Of a DNA stretch of 42,621 bases, positions 33,192-41,868 are shown in pieces. Source of the stretch: Gordonia sp. (in: high G+C Gram-positive bacteria) (GTDB lineage Bacteria > Actinomycetota > Actinomycetes > Mycobacteriales > Mycobacteriaceae); contig NZ_JAAYXO010000085.1 of NCBI RefSeq assembly GCF_012515855.1, positions 1 to 42,621 on the forward strand, written 5' to 3'. The notes beneath the pieces are model-generated. The model was given only the letters and a program-made list of their open reading frames with translations. It was not told where the DNA came from and made no database searches. The first letter of the stretch is position 1. Every line of letters begins with the position of its first letter. Position numbers and translations under genes: made by a program.

Positions 33192-33545
33192 TCAGCCCGC
33201 CGGACCCAACGGTGCCGATGCCGATGCGTCGCCTGCGCTCGCAGGCTCTTTCAGTTCGACGAACAGCACGTGTGTCGCAGTGTCGCCGATGTTCTCGCCC
33301 GCATGGTCCTGAGCGGGAAGCCAGCCGACGAATCCGGCAGGCATCTCGACCTCGCGGGTGTCGTCGCTGCTTCCGCTGACGAGTCGTCGGCGAAAACTGC
33401 TGAGGGTGTACATCACGCTGTCGGGATGATGGTGGATCGTGGTCCGATGCCCGGGTGCGTCCGTGTACTCCAGCACGCGAACCCGGTCGTTCTCGAAGAC
33501 GACCTGATAAACATCACCGTTGCTGACCGTCGGATCGCTGGTCAT
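33192..33545 (-). CDS. Small cupin-domain protein
   Basis: A 117-aa single-domain cupin. VLEYTDAPGHRTTIHHHPDSVMYTLS holds the first metal-binding cupin motif (HHHP) and the end, DTATHVLFVELKEP, the second part of the barrel. Small cupins of this kind bind a metal ion and act as dioxygenases, isomerases or sensors; none can be chosen. I start it at ATG 33545, 6 bases from TACCGT (33552-33557), rather than at the far upstream ATG of the long frame, which would run through a terminator hairpin. Confidence 0.8.
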   Translation of the reverse strand: MTSDPTVSNGDVYQVVFENDRVRVLEYTDAPGHRTTIHHHPDSVMYTLSSFRRRLVSGSSDDTREVEMPAGFVGWLPAQDHAGENIGDTATHVLFVELKEPASAGDASASAPLGPAG

Positions 33546-33551
33546 CTTTCG

Positions 33552-33557
33552 ACGGTA
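33552..33557 (-). promoter_or_regulatory. -10 box of leaderless cupin gene
   Basis: TACCGT on the minus strand ends 6 bases before the ATG at 33545; no ribosome-binding site intervenes. Confidence 0.5.
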
Positions 33558-33618
33558 CGCCCGCTCTGACCTGCAGACAAGGGTCCGTGCGCGGCTCGTT
33601 CCGGGCCGACGAACTGGA

Positions 33619-33661
33619 ACCGCGGGCCCGCCGAACGCGCAGTGGCGTCGGCGGACCCGCG
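33619..33661 (-). terminator. Terminator-like hairpin after the alcohol dehydrogenase gene
   Basis: Bases 33619-33633 and 33647-33661 form a 15-bp stem with one mismatch around a 13-base loop. It begins 17 bases after the alcohol dehydrogenase stop and lies before the cupin promoter. There is no clear T-run. It probably ends the aldehyde/alcohol dehydrogenase transcript. Confidence 0.6.
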
Positions 33662-33677
33662 GGGTCGGGTGCATGAC

Positions 33678-34787
33678 TCAGGCGTGCACGATCACGCCGC
33701 GAACGTTCTTGCCGTCGCGGAGATCCTGGTAGCCCTGGTTGACGTCCTCGAGCGAGTAGCGCTGCGTGATCAACTCGTCGAGCTTGAGCTGGCCCGCGTC
33801 GTACAGGCGCAGGAGGCGGACGATGTCGTACTGCGGGTTCATCGAACCGAAGAGCGAACCCATGATCGTCTTTTGATTCAGCGTGAGATCCGCACCCGAG
33901 ACCTGGACGGTGAGCTTGGCCGGATCGGCGAGGCCGGTGATGACCACCTTGCCGCCCTTGCCGATGACGGCGGTCGCGGCCTGAACCACGGGCACGTCCA
34001 CCGTGCCGACCAGGATCAGCGCGGCGTCGGCGCCCTGACCCCAGGTGAGCTCGGTGACCTTCTCCTGGGCCTCCTCGGCGGTCGCGAAGGCGTGGGTGGC
34101 GCCGAACTTGAGAGCCTCGGTGCGCTTCATCTCCACCGGGTCGACCACGACCACGTACTTGCAGCCGGCCGAGACCGCGCCCTGGACGGCGTTGATGCCG
34201 AGGCCGCCGATGCCGTAGATGACGGCGGTGTCGCCGGCGCGGAGGTTGCCCGCGTTGACGGCGGTGCCCCAACCGGACGGGACCCCGCAACCGACGAGGA
34301 CGGCGGTCTCCAGCGGCAGCCAGTCGTCGACCTTGACCACCGAGTGCTGCGAGATGGTCGCGTACTCGGAGAAGGTGCCGAGCATGCACATGGCGCCGAA
34401 GTCCTTGCCGTCGCCGTGGAACCGGAAGGTGCCGTCGGTCATGGCGCCTTCGAGGATCGTGGCACCCATGTCACAGAGGTTCTGGCGGCCGGTGGAGCAG
34501 TAGCGGCAGGTGCCGCAGTTGGGGATGAAGCTGCACACCACGTGGTCGCCGGGCTTCACCTTGGTGACGCCGGGGCCCACCTCCTGGATGATGCCGGAAC
34601 CCTCGTGGCCACCGACGATCGGGTAGCGCGGCGGCAGGTCGCCGTCGGTGAGGTGCAGGTCGGAGTGACACAGGCCGGCGGCGGTGTACTTGATCAGCAC
34701 CTCGCCTTCGCGCGGGCCGTCGAGCTCGAGTTCCATGATCTCGAAGGGCTTGCCTGCTTCGAGGAGTACTGCGGCCTTGGTCTTCAT
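33678..34787 (-). CDS. Zinc-dependent alcohol dehydrogenase, NDMA-dependent type
   Basis: A 369-aa class III-like zinc alcohol dehydrogenase. GLCHSDLHL and GGHEGSG carry the catalytic zinc ligands, CGTCRYCSTGRQNLC the structural zinc cysteines, and VIYGIGGLGINAVQG the nucleotide site. It resembles the actinobacterial NDMA-dependent alcohol dehydrogenases that keep a tightly bound nicotinamide cofactor and often work with mycofactocin. Its partner aldehyde dehydrogenase is encoded 43 bases upstream, so the pair oxidises an alcohol to an acid. Rv0761c (AdhB) next to the mycobacterial cyp51 genes is of a related type, but here the gene lies elsewhere. Confidence 0.88.
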   Translation of the reverse strand: MKTKAAVLLEAGKPFEIMELELDGPREGEVLIKYTAAGLCHSDLHLTDGDLPPRYPIVGGHEGSGIIQEVGPGVTKVKPGDHVVCSFIPNCGTCRYCSTGRQNLCDMGATILEGAMTDGTFRFHGDGKDFGAMCMLGTFSEYATISQHSVVKVDDWLPLETAVLVGCGVPSGWGTAVNAGNLRAGDTAVIYGIGGLGINAVQGAVSAGCKYVVVVDPVEMKRTEALKFGATHAFATAEEAQEKVTELTWGQGADAALILVGTVDVPVVQAATAVIGKGGKVVITGLADPAKLTVQVSGADLTLNQKTIMGSLFGSMNPQYDIVRLLRLYDAGQLKLDELITQRYSLEDVNQGYQDLRDGKNVRGVIVHA

Positions 34788-34830
34788 ATCGAGTGAATCC
34801 TTTCGGGGTGAGATGTGGGCGAGAAGTGGA

Positions 34831-36330
34831 TCAGAGCGCGATGTTGACGGACTTGTTCTGGGTGTAGAGGTCGATGGCGGAGTCGCCGAGCTCGCGGCCC
34901 CAGCCCGACTGCTTGAAGCCGCCGAACGGGAGCGCGGTGTCGAAGCCGTTGTACTGGTTCACCCACACCGAGCCGGCCTGGACCTTGGCTGCGGTGCGGT
35001 GGGCCTTGGAGAGATCCTTGGTCCAGATGCCCGCGGCGAGACCGTAGATGGAGTCGTTCGCAGCGCGCGCGACGTCGTCCTCGTCGTCGAACGGCAGCGC
35101 GGCCACCACGGGCCCGAAGATCTCCTCTTCGACGATCGAGAACTCCGGCTTCACGTCGACGAACACCGTCGGCTCGATGAAGTAGCCCTGATCGCCCCAG
35201 CGCTTGCCGCCGGTGAGGGCGCGGGCGCCGTCGGCCAGGCCCTCGTTGATGTAGCGGCTGACGCGATCGAACTGCTCCTGCGAGACCAGCGGGCCCAGCT
35301 CGGTGGTCGGATCGAGGCCGGGACCGATCTTGGCCTGCGACGCGGCGTCGGCGACGGCCTGGGTGAACTCGTCGAAGATGCTCCGCTGGACGAAGAGGCG
35401 GGTGCCGGCGACGCAGCACTGGCCGTGGTTGAACATCCACGCGGCCACCGAACCGGCGACGGCCGACTCGATGTCGGCGTCGGCGAACACGATGTTGGGG
35501 CTCTTGCCGCCGAGCTCGAGGGAGACCTTCTTCAGGTTGCCGGTGGCGGCCTGAACGATCTTCTTGCCCACCTCGGTGGACCCGGTGAACGCGACCTTGT
35601 CGACGTCCATGTGTGCCGACAGCGCGGCGCCGGCGTCGCCGAAACCGGTGACGACGTTGACGACGCCGGGCGGGAAGCCGGCCTCTTCGAAGACCTGGCC
35701 GAGCATCAGCGCGCTGAGCGGGGTCTGCTCGGCGGGCTTGAGGACCACGGTGTTGCCCGCGGCGAGTGCCGGGGCGAGCTTCCACGTGGCCATCAGGATC
35801 GGGAAGTTCCACGGGATGATCTGCCCGCAGACGCCGAGCGATTCGCGACGGGTGTAGGCGTGGAACTGTGCGTCGGGGCCCGCGAACGGCATCGACGGGG
35901 TGATCGAGGAGCCCTTGATCTTGGTGACCAGCCCGGCGTTGTAGCGCCAGACGTCGGCCGACCAGTTGACGTCGACGGCGGTCGCGATCGCTACGGACTT
36001 GCCGTTGTCGAGAGCCTCGAGCTGCCCGAAGAGCTCGGCGCGCTCGGAGAGGATGTCGCCGACTCGCCAGATGAGACGTTCGCGCTCGTTGGGCTTCATG
36101 CGGCCCCACGGGCCCTCGTATGCCGCGCGAGCGGCGGCCACTGCGCGGTCGATGTCGGTGGCGTCGCCGTGCGCGACGTTGGTGATGACCTGCCCGGTGG
36201 CGGGGTCGTGGGTGGCGAAGGTGCGGCCGGACGCGGCGTCGACCCACTCGCCACCGATGAGCATCTGGCGGTCGCGGGAGACGAATTCGGCGACGGCGGG
36301 ATGAAGCGCCGAGTTGAGCGTGGCGGTCAT
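34831..36330 (-). CDS. NAD-dependent aldehyde dehydrogenase
   Basis: A 499-aa aldehyde dehydrogenase: [22 protein letters not shown] near residue 160, [13 protein letters not shown] as the cofactor motif, [12 protein letters not shown] near residue 271 with the general base Glu, and [13 protein letters not shown] with the catalytic Cys at residue 306. The end [16 protein letters not shown] is typical of acetaldehyde/betaine-aldehyde types. AGGAGG at 36336-36341 fixes ATG 36330. It is first in an operon with the alcohol dehydrogenase, downstream of a Fis-type regulator and a palindromic site. Confidence 0.92.
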   Translation of the reverse strand: MTATLNSALHPAVAEFVSRDRQMLIGGEWVDAASGRTFATHDPATGQVITNVAHGDATDIDRAVAAARAAYEGPWGRMKPNERERLIWRVGDILSERAELFGQLEALDNGKSVAIATAVDVNWSADVWRYNAGLVTKIKGSSITPSMPFAGPDAQFHAYTRRESLGVCGQIIPWNFPILMATWKLAPALAAGNTVVLKPAEQTPLSALMLGQVFEEAGFPPGVVNVVTGFGDAGAALSAHMDVDKVAFTGSTEVGKKIVQAATGNLKKVSLELGGKSPNIVFADADIESAVAGSVAAWMFNHGQCCVAGTRLFVQRSIFDEFTQAVADAASQAKIGPGLDPTTELGPLVSQEQFDRVSRYINEGLADGARALTGGKRWGDQGYFIEPTVFVDVKPEFSIVEEEIFGPVVAALPFDDEDDVARAANDSIYGLAAGIWTKDLSKAHRTAAKVQAGSVWVNQYNGFDTALPFGGFKQSGWGRELGDSAIDLYTQNKSVNIAL

Positions 36331-36355
36331 GAAAGCCTCCTGAAGATGAACGCGG

Positions 36356-36397
36356 CGTGCATCAGGTGTGATGCACGACACCATTGAGGTGATGCAC
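36356..36397 (-). promoter_or_regulatory. Palindrome plus extra half-site upstream of aldehyde dehydrogenase
   Basis: CGTGCATCA and TGATGCACG (36356-36364, 36369-36377) are perfect 9-bp arms around GGTG. A further TGATGCAC lies at 36390-36397, exactly 21 bases from the one at 36369, on the same face of the helix. The sites are 26-67 bases before the start of the aldehyde dehydrogenase. Further upstream TGAACAG occurs twice (36439 and 36459, 20 bases apart). These are good candidates for sites of the regulator encoded next door. Confidence 0.55.
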
Positions 36398-36496
36398 CAT
36401 TCTCTCCACGGCGGGAGGGACGCGCCGTGTACGGAAACTGAACAGTCGTCCCGGACAGTGAACAGCGGCTGGTCTGATGCCGCCGGACATGGCAGG

Positions 36497-38104
36497 TCAG
36501 CCGGTGATTCCGAGCGCACGGATGCGCGCGTACAGGGTGGTCCGCGAGACGCCGAGGGCCTTGGCGGCGTGCGATTTGTTGCCTGCCGCGGTCTCGAGGG
36601 CATCGACGATGGCCTGCCGTTCGGCCTGTTCCCTGCCCATCAGCCGGGAAGCGCGGGTGGACCCGCGGTAGTCGGCAGGCAGATCGGTTGCGGTCACCAG
36701 GCGTGCTCCGCGCGCAAGCACCGTGGCCGCGGCCTCATCGAGGACGATGGACAGTTCGGTGAGGTTGCCGGGCCACTCCTGGCAGACGAGGGCGTCGGCG
36801 GCATCGGAACTCAACTCCAGCAGCGGGTCGCGTCGCGCGATGAGCTGTTGGCCGATCGCGGCGAGCTCGCCCGATCGTTGTCGCAACGGCGGCAGCGTCA
36901 CCCGCTGGCGACAGCACGCGATGAGGGCGGCCAACGACGACGCTCCGCCGGCCGTCGGTTCCGACACCACGACGATCGGTGGTCGTCCCGGCTCGTGCGC
37001 GGCGATGGCGGCCTGCAGCAACCGGAGGGAACGATCATCGAGGAGATCGGCGCCGTCGACGACGAGTCCGGTGCCGAGCGAGCGGGCACGTCGGATCGCG
37101 TCGCCCACATCGGGTGCGGTCCCGTCCAGAAGCGCGGCGGCGACGTCGAGCCGCACGTGGTCGTCCGGAACCAGTGACTCGGCGCGGGTGGTGCGCCCGG
37201 TGCCGGGCTCGCCGCAGACGGCGACCGACGCGGCGTCCGCCGTTCTGGGCGGAGCGTAGGCGGCAGTGTCGTGCTCGATGCGCGGACGCAGCCGGAAGAC
37301 GGCGGAATGTCGAACACCGGGCACCCGGTCGATGGCGACGTCGGCGGAGATCCCGGAGACCAGGGTGACGATGCGATCGCGGTCGGACGCGTCGTCTGCC
37401 ATCATCCGCAGGGTGCCGAAATCACCTGGACTCAGCAGGCTGGCGGCGAGTGCGTTGGTGAGCTGCAGATCGTCGCCGACGGCTGCGACGGCGAGATCGC
37501 GCCGCCGCGACGCCTTCTCGAACGCGGCGATCACCGCGCGGTGATCGGAGTGCGAGCGGCTGAGCAGCCGCTCGGCGATGTCGTCCACCAGACCGCGGAT
37601 CAGGGGTACCGAGAGCGGGTTGATCCGCGGGGCCACCTCGGTCATGCAGATCACGCCCGCCACGCGGCGAGTGGCCGGGTGGATGATGGGTCGCCCGAAG
37701 CAGCTCAGCGAACGGAACTGCTCGAGATAGTGTTCGTCGCCGTTGATGATGACGTCGCCGCGCACCTCCGCCGTGGTGCCGAGCGCGGTGGTGCCCATCG
37801 CGCTCTCGGTGAAGGCAGCACCGTCGACCGCACCGGCTTCGGCGAGGCCTCGCTCGAGGGAGGCGTCGGCCGACACCCGGGCCACCATGCGGCTGCGGTC
37901 GTCGACCAGCAGCAGGGCCGTCTTGGTGCCGTTCAGCACCTCGGCGGCGCGCGCCAGCACCGGGCGTGCCGCATCGAGCAGCGGATCGGCCGAGGTGATG
38001 TCGGAGAGGGTCGGGGCGGGCCGATCGTCGGGGGCCAGCCCCGACGACTGCGCGCGGCGCCACGAAGCGGCGATCACGTCACGATGCGGGAGCTGGGTCG
38101 TCAC
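36497..38104 (-). CDS. AcoR-like regulator with GAF, degenerate AAA and Fis-type HTH domains
   Basis: A 535-aa protein built like AcoR activators. An N-terminal GAF-type sensor spans about 50-190 (TALLLVDDRSRMVARVS, SLSCFGRPIIHPATRRVAGVI). An AAA-like region follows at about 290-460, and a C-terminal Fis helix-turn-helix is ALETAAGNKSHAAKALGVSR. The Walker A is GEPGTGRTT, with Arg for the usual Lys, and there is no GAFTGA loop, so it is unlikely to act through sigma-54, which this group generally lacks. GTG 38104 is the start. It precedes and probably controls the aldehyde/alcohol dehydrogenase operon. Confidence 0.85.
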   Translation of the reverse strand: MTTQLPHRDVIAASWRRAQSSGLAPDDRPAPTLSDITSADPLLDAARPVLARAAEVLNGTKTALLLVDDRSRMVARVSADASLERGLAEAGAVDGAAFTESAMGTTALGTTAEVRGDVIINGDEHYLEQFRSLSCFGRPIIHPATRRVAGVICMTEVAPRINPLSVPLIRGLVDDIAERLLSRSHSDHRAVIAAFEKASRRRDLAVAAVGDDLQLTNALAASLLSPGDFGTLRMMADDASDRDRIVTLVSGISADVAIDRVPGVRHSAVFRLRPRIEHDTAAYAPPRTADAASVAVCGEPGTGRTTRAESLVPDDHVRLDVAAALLDGTAPDVGDAIRRARSLGTGLVVDGADLLDDRSLRLLQAAIAAHEPGRPPIVVVSEPTAGGASSLAALIACCRQRVTLPPLRQRSGELAAIGQQLIARRDPLLELSSDAADALVCQEWPGNLTELSIVLDEAAATVLARGARLVTATDLPADYRGSTRASRLMGREQAERQAIVDALETAAGNKSHAAKALGVSRTTLYARIRALGITG

Positions 38105-38136
38105 GCCTCAACTGTGGCATGGATTACATGTCGGGG

Positions 38137-38520
38137 CTAGCGGGCCTGCAGACCGTCGAGGAACCGTCGGTAACTGTCGGTGGCCACCGCGGAGATCGGC
38201 ATCGTCACGGTGCCTGCGCATGGACCGGAGGCGATCGTCGTCTGCCAGACGCCGCGGAAGTATCCGTCTCGCTGGGGCTTGCTCGCTGGGGCTTGTAGGT
38301 CATGGTCGACTGGGCGGGCGTCCGCACCTTCGGTGTGGTGGGACCCGTGTAGCAGTCCCACTGCCAGGCGAACGTGTTCACCCAGGTCGTGTCGTTCCAC
38401 TTGTACCTCGGTGGTGTCGGCACCGTTGGATTGCCAGCGGGCCCGCTGGCAATTCCAGCACTCGCCGACGCCCACCGGAAGGCGTCGGAGGCGGTGAGAT
38501 TCAGGTTGGTCCGACCGGAC
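38137..38520 (-). pseudogene. Frameshifted remnant of a small protein gene
   Basis: Reading the minus strand from about 38520, one frame gives a coding-like stretch including RYKWNDTTWVNTFAWQWDCY and ending TMTYKPQ. It then runs into an exact 14-base tandem duplication (38268-38295). Removing one copy joins it to the other frame, which continues RDGYFRGVWQTTIASGPC and TVTMPISAVATDSYRRFL and stops at 38137. No start codon is evident at the 5' end before the in-frame TAG at 38523, so the N-terminus, perhaps a signal peptide, is missing as well. I do not recognise the family. Confidence 0.55.
38268..38295 (+). repeat. Exact 14-bp tandem duplication causing a frameshift
   Basis: CTCGCTGGGGCTTG occurs at 38268-38281 and again at 38282-38295. 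Fourteen bases are not a multiple of three, and the two coding-like halves of the minus-strand pseudogene join in frame if one copy is removed. Confidence 0.85.
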
Positions 38521-38523
38521 GAC

Positions 38524-38529
38524 TACGGT
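38524..38529 (+). promoter_or_regulatory. -10 box of leaderless xthA gene
   Basis: TACGGT ends 7 bases before ATG 38537, the conserved family start, with no Shine-Dalgarno sequence. The same hexamer and spacing precede the gene at 5536. Confidence 0.55.
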
Positions 38530-38536
38530 GTCCGTT

Positions 38537-39421
38537 ATGCGCGTGGCGACTTGGAACGTGAACTCTGTCAAACAGCGGATCCCGCGGCTTCTGCCCTGGT
38601 TGGACGAACGCGAACCCGACGTGGTGTGCCTGCAGGAGACCAAGGTCTCCGACGACGCCTTCGCCGCCGAGCTCGGCGACGAACTGATTGCCCGCGGGTA
38701 TCAGTTCGCGCATGCCGGACAGGGGCAGTGGAACGGCGTTGCGCTCCTCAGCAAGGTGGGGCTCGACGACGTGCGGGTGGCGTTCCCCGACGCGCCCGGC
38801 TTCCCCGATCCGGCGAGTGAACCGGAGGGCCGCGCGATCTCCGCGGTGTGCGATGGGATCCGCATCTATTCGGTCTACGTGCCGAACGGTCGCGAGGTGG
38901 ACTCGGATCATTACGAGTACAAGCTGAACTGGCTCGAGAAGCTGCGCTTGGCGGTGGAGCCGGAGGCCGATTCGACCATCGTCTGCGGCGACTACAACAT
39001 CATCCCGACCGACGCCGACTGCTTCGACCCGTCGGCGTTCGTCGGGCACACCCACGTCACGACCGCTGAGCGCGAGGCGTTCGACGCGCTCACCGCGCTC
39101 GGACTGCGCGATGTGATGCGCGAGCGCTGGGCCGACGAACGGATCTACACCTACTGGGACTACCGCGCAGGCATGTTCCACAAGGATCTCGGCATGCGCA
39201 TCGACTTCCTCCTCGCGGGCGGCTCGGTGGCCGACCGCGCGCAGGCCTCGTGGGTCGATCGCAAAGCCCGCAAGGGCACCAAGCCCAGCGATCACGCGCC
39301 GGTGTTCCTCGACCTCGACACGGCCCCCGACGGAGACATCGGGCCGGTGGTGCCGCCGCCGTCGCGTCCGGCCAAGGTGGCTGCCGGTTCGGTGAAGCTG
39401 CCGCACTCGGTCGGGGAGTAG
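38537..39421 (+). CDS. xthA: Exodeoxyribonuclease III
   Basis: A 294-aa endonuclease/exonuclease/phosphatase-fold protein that cuts DNA at abasic sites and trims 3' ends in base-excision repair. MRVATWNVNSVKQRIP at the start, VVCLQETKV with the metal Glu, VYVPNGREV, GDYNIIPTD, RIDFLLAGG and the final SDHAPV motif (catalytic His) are all present. ATG 38537 gives the family N-terminus; GTG 38528 upstream is in frame but overlaps the -10 box. About 35 C-terminal residues (proline-rich, then AAGSVKLPHSVGE) extend past the nuclease core. Confidence 0.95.
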   Translation: MRVATWNVNSVKQRIPRLLPWLDEREPDVVCLQETKVSDDAFAAELGDELIARGYQFAHAGQGQWNGVALLSKVGLDDVRVAFPDAPGFPDPASEPEGRAISAVCDGIRIYSVYVPNGREVDSDHYEYKLNWLEKLRLAVEPEADSTIVCGDYNIIPTDADCFDPSAFVGHTHVTTAEREAFDALTALGLRDVMRERWADERIYTYWDYRAGMFHKDLGMRIDFLLAGGSVADRAQASWVDRKARKGTKPSDHAPVFLDLDTAPDGDIGPVVPPPSRPAKVAAGSVKLPHSVGE

Positions 39422-39444
39422 TCGGGCCGGCCGATCGATGCCGT

Positions 39445-39502
39445 CGGTCGGCCGACCGATACCGCTGCCGGTCGGCCGACCGATACCGCTGCCGGTCGGC
39501 CG
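39445..39502. repeat. Tandem 24-bp repeat with a perfect palindrome in each unit
   Basis: CGGTCGGCCGACCG (a perfect 14-bp palindrome) followed by ATACCGCTGC is repeated with a 24-base period at 39445 and 39469, with a partial third copy at 39493-39502. The first palindrome extends to 16 bp (39444-39459). The array lies between xthA and the next gene, with the third copy about where the -35 region of the downstream promoter should be. It may be a multi-site operator or a terminator-like structure. Confidence 0.8.
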
Positions 39503-39512
39503 CGGCCGCGGC

Positions 39513-39518
39513 TAGCGT
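39513..39518 (+). promoter_or_regulatory. -10 box of leaderless gene at 39525
   Basis: TAGCGT ends 6 bases before ATG 39525. No ribosome-binding site is present between them. Confidence 0.55.
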
Positions 39519-39524
39519 CGAACC

Positions 39525-40040
39525 ATGGGACTCTTCGACAGACTGACCGGCACTAAGAAACCCGACGGCGACACCCCGGCGGCGGCGCCGCAGGACGTCG
39601 CGAACGCGATCCTCGGCGTCAACCGGCCGACGGCGCCCTTTCAGATTCGCCAGGCCAATCCCGGCGAGGGATGCGACTTCGTCGCCGAATGGCGGATCGT
39701 GGACGCCCGCTGGTACGAGATCTTCGCCAAGGCGGGCCTGGCGGCCGTCTTCCAGATCCTCCTCAAGCTCGACCCGTCGTCCAACGAGGTCCGGGCCGTG
39801 GACCGCGAATGGACCGTGGAATGGCGAGCCGGAGTGCCGTCGTTGTCGATGGCCGCCGAGGGCTTCCGCGGCCAGAAGGTGCAGTTCGCGTTCGGTGCCG
39901 TGTACGCGTTCACCGAGCAGGGCCGGCACGGCGAGGTGTACAACTACCGGTTCCGGACCTCGGAGATCAGGGGGCCGATCCAGGACGCGGTGACCGGGGC
40001 CGGCTGGACCTACCGGGCGGTCTCCTTCGGAAAGCTGTGA
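39525..40040 (+). CDS. Small protein of unknown function
   Basis: I do not recognise this 171-aa protein. It begins MGLFDRLTGTKKPDGD, a start often seen in small soluble actinobacterial proteins, followed by a flexible alanine/proline stretch to residue 25. The remainder alternates charged and aromatic residues (FVAEWRIVDARWYEIFAKAG, VDREWTVEWRAGVPSL, YNYRFRTSEIRGPIQ), which suggests a compact beta-rich fold with many Trp and Tyr. There is no signal peptide or membrane segment. It is transcribed alone from a leaderless-type promoter behind a palindrome array and is convergent with dipZ 12 bases away. Confidence 0.75.
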   Translation: MGLFDRLTGTKKPDGDTPAAAPQDVANAILGVNRPTAPFQIRQANPGEGCDFVAEWRIVDARWYEIFAKAGLAAVFQILLKLDPSSNEVRAVDREWTVEWRAGVPSLSMAAEGFRGQKVQFAFGAVYAFTEQGRHGEVYNYRFRTSEIRGPIQDAVTGAGWTYRAVSFGKL

Positions 40041-40052
40041 CCCGATGGCCGA

Positions 40053-41786
40053 TCATCCGTAGGTGAACGAGAACACCTGGAGTCCGGGCGAGACCGTCAC
40101 CTCGACACGTCCCGATCCGTTGTCGGGCTTCGCGACGATCTGATGCAGGGTCGGCGGGCCGCTGATCTGTTTGGTCGACGTTGATCCGTTGCTGCGCACG
40201 GTGAGAGTCCCGGCGCCGCCGACGACGATGAACACGTTCTTCGCGTGGTAGTTGAGCGCGATCGTGGCGTCGCGCTCGGCGCGCGCTCCCTGGTAGTCGA
40301 GGCTCCACCGACCGCGCAGGGCGAACGTGTCGGGACGCTGGTCGGCGGGGAACGCGAAGTCGGCGGTGCCCGCACGGTAGGGCGCCGCGCCGCCGTAGTT
40401 CACCATCTTGCCGACGCCGAGATAGGTCTCGGCGGTGGTCGACTCGGTCGGGGTGGTGTCGGCCTTCTCGGTGGGCGCGGGGAGCGCGACGCCGGGCCGG
40501 GCATCGGTGAGGAGTTCCCGAATCATCCGCTCCGACTGTGCGTAGCCGCCTTCGCCGAACTCGATGTGCCGCACGGTGCCGGAGGCGTCGATCAGGTACT
40601 GGGCGGGCCAGTAACTGTTGCGGTAGTTGGTCCAGGTGGAGAACGCCGGATCGAGGGCGATCGGGTACTCGATGCCCAGACGGCTCGCCGCGGCGGTGAC
40701 ATTCGACGGCACCTTCTCGAAGGCGTACTCGGGAGTGTGGACGCCGATCACTTCTAGACCGGCGTCGCGGTAGGTGTCGTACCAGTCGACGACGTGCGGG
40801 ATCGAGCGCTGGCAGTTGATGCACGAGTAGGCCCAGAAATCGATCAGCACCACCCTGCCGCGCAGCTGCGACAGCGACAGCGCCGCGTTGTCGGGGGTGT
40901 TGAACCAGTCGGTGATCCCGGTGAGCTTGGGAGCGGTTCCGCACGACTGCAGATCCGGCGCACCGTCGGTGCACTTGGACAGCTCGCGGTTCTCGTCGGT
41001 GACGATGCCGCCCAGGCTGAGCTTGTTGTTCAGGTCGTCGGCGCCGTCGACCGATTCCTGCAGCGCCGACGTGTAGTCGGGGATGGCCCGCTGCAGCGCG
41101 CCGGGGACGTCGAAGACGAGGCCGATGGCGAGGGCGATCATCACCACGCCGCCGACCACGCGGATCTGCCGCTGCCGACGGCGGAACGCCGCGACGCGTT
41201 CGGCGACGCGACGGCCCGCCAGCGCGAAGATCAGCAGCGGCAGAGTGGCTCCGATGGCGAACGACAGCGTCAGGACCACCGTCGAGATCCCGATCTCACC
41301 GGTCGCCCCGGCCACGACGATCGCTGCGAGCACCGGGCCCGCGCACGGCACGTACAGCACGCCGAGCGCCAAACCGAGTCCGAAGCCTGAACGGCGCTGC
41401 CCGACGGGGCGCTGCGGCAGCCGGGAGAAGGGCTTCTCCAGCCATTCCTCGACCTTCGGGAAGATGAGTCCGAGCCCGATCGCGGTGAGCGCCACCAGGC
41501 CGAACCATCGGATGCTGTCCTGGGGCAGTCGGACCAGCGACAGCAGGCTCGAACCGACCAGCGTGACGATGGAGAAGCTGACGACCAGCCCCGCGATCAC
41601 CAAGTAGGGGCGCGCGCTCTCGGAGAACCGGGCCCGGCGGGAGCTCGAAGCCGGATCGGGCGCGTCGTCGTTGTCCCTGGCGCTCTGGGCGCCGGACAGG
41701 AACAGCACCGGAAGCACCGGGAGGATGCACGGCGAGATGCCGGTGATGAGGCCGCCGATGAAGCCGATGACGATGACTGTGTTCAT
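40053..41786 (-). CDS. dipZ: DipZ-like protein: CcdA membrane domain plus thioredoxin domain
   Basis: A 577-aa membrane protein. The N-terminal CcdA-type domain (about 1-245, six or more helices) has [14 protein letters not shown] and [12 protein letters not shown] with the two conserved Cys that carry electrons across the membrane. A TlpA/thioredoxin-like extracytoplasmic domain follows, with [10 protein letters not shown] near residue 330 as the CxxC redox site. The last 140 residues form a beta-rich domain, as in mycobacterial DipZ. It supplies reducing or oxidising power outside the cell membrane. ATG 41786 lies 6 bases after the -10 of a SigK-like promoter. It is divergent from a fasciclin lipoprotein gene, as at the mpt83-dipZ-mpt70 locus. 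Confidence 0.9.
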   Translation of the reverse strand: MNTVIVIGFIGGLITGISPCILPVLPVLFLSGAQSARDNDDAPDPASSSRRARFSESARPYLVIAGLVVSFSIVTLVGSSLLSLVRLPQDSIRWFGLVALTAIGLGLIFPKVEEWLEKPFSRLPQRPVGQRRSGFGLGLALGVLYVPCAGPVLAAIVVAGATGEIGISTVVLTLSFAIGATLPLLIFALAGRRVAERVAAFRRRQRQIRVVGGVVMIALAIGLVFDVPGALQRAIPDYTSALQESVDGADDLNNKLSLGGIVTDENRELSKCTDGAPDLQSCGTAPKLTGITDWFNTPDNAALSLSQLRGRVVLIDFWAYSCINCQRSIPHVVDWYDTYRDAGLEVIGVHTPEYAFEKVPSNVTAAASRLGIEYPIALDPAFSTWTNYRNSYWPAQYLIDASGTVRHIEFGEGGYAQSERMIRELLTDARPGVALPAPTEKADTTPTESTTAETYLGVGKMVNYGGAAPYRAGTADFAFPADQRPDTFALRGRWSLDYQGARAERDATIALNYHAKNVFIVVGGAGTLTVRSNGSTSTKQISGPPTLHQIVAKPDNGSGRVEVTVSPGLQVFSFTYG

Positions 41787-41792
41787 GCCGGG

Positions 41793-41820
41793 TATTCGTT
41801 CGGGCCGCGTGTGCGGATGG
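41793..41820 (-). promoter_or_regulatory. SigK-like promoter of dipZ
   Basis: On the minus strand CCATCC (41815-41820), 16 bases, then CGAATA (41793-41798), 6 bases before the dipZ ATG. This resembles the reported M. tuberculosis SigK pattern (CCATCC and CGAAT-like boxes) and would give a leaderless mRNA. Confidence 0.6.
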
Positions 41821-41868
41821 GTCGTCTCAGCAGATCGACAGCATTCTCAAACTTGTTCGTCATCCGAC

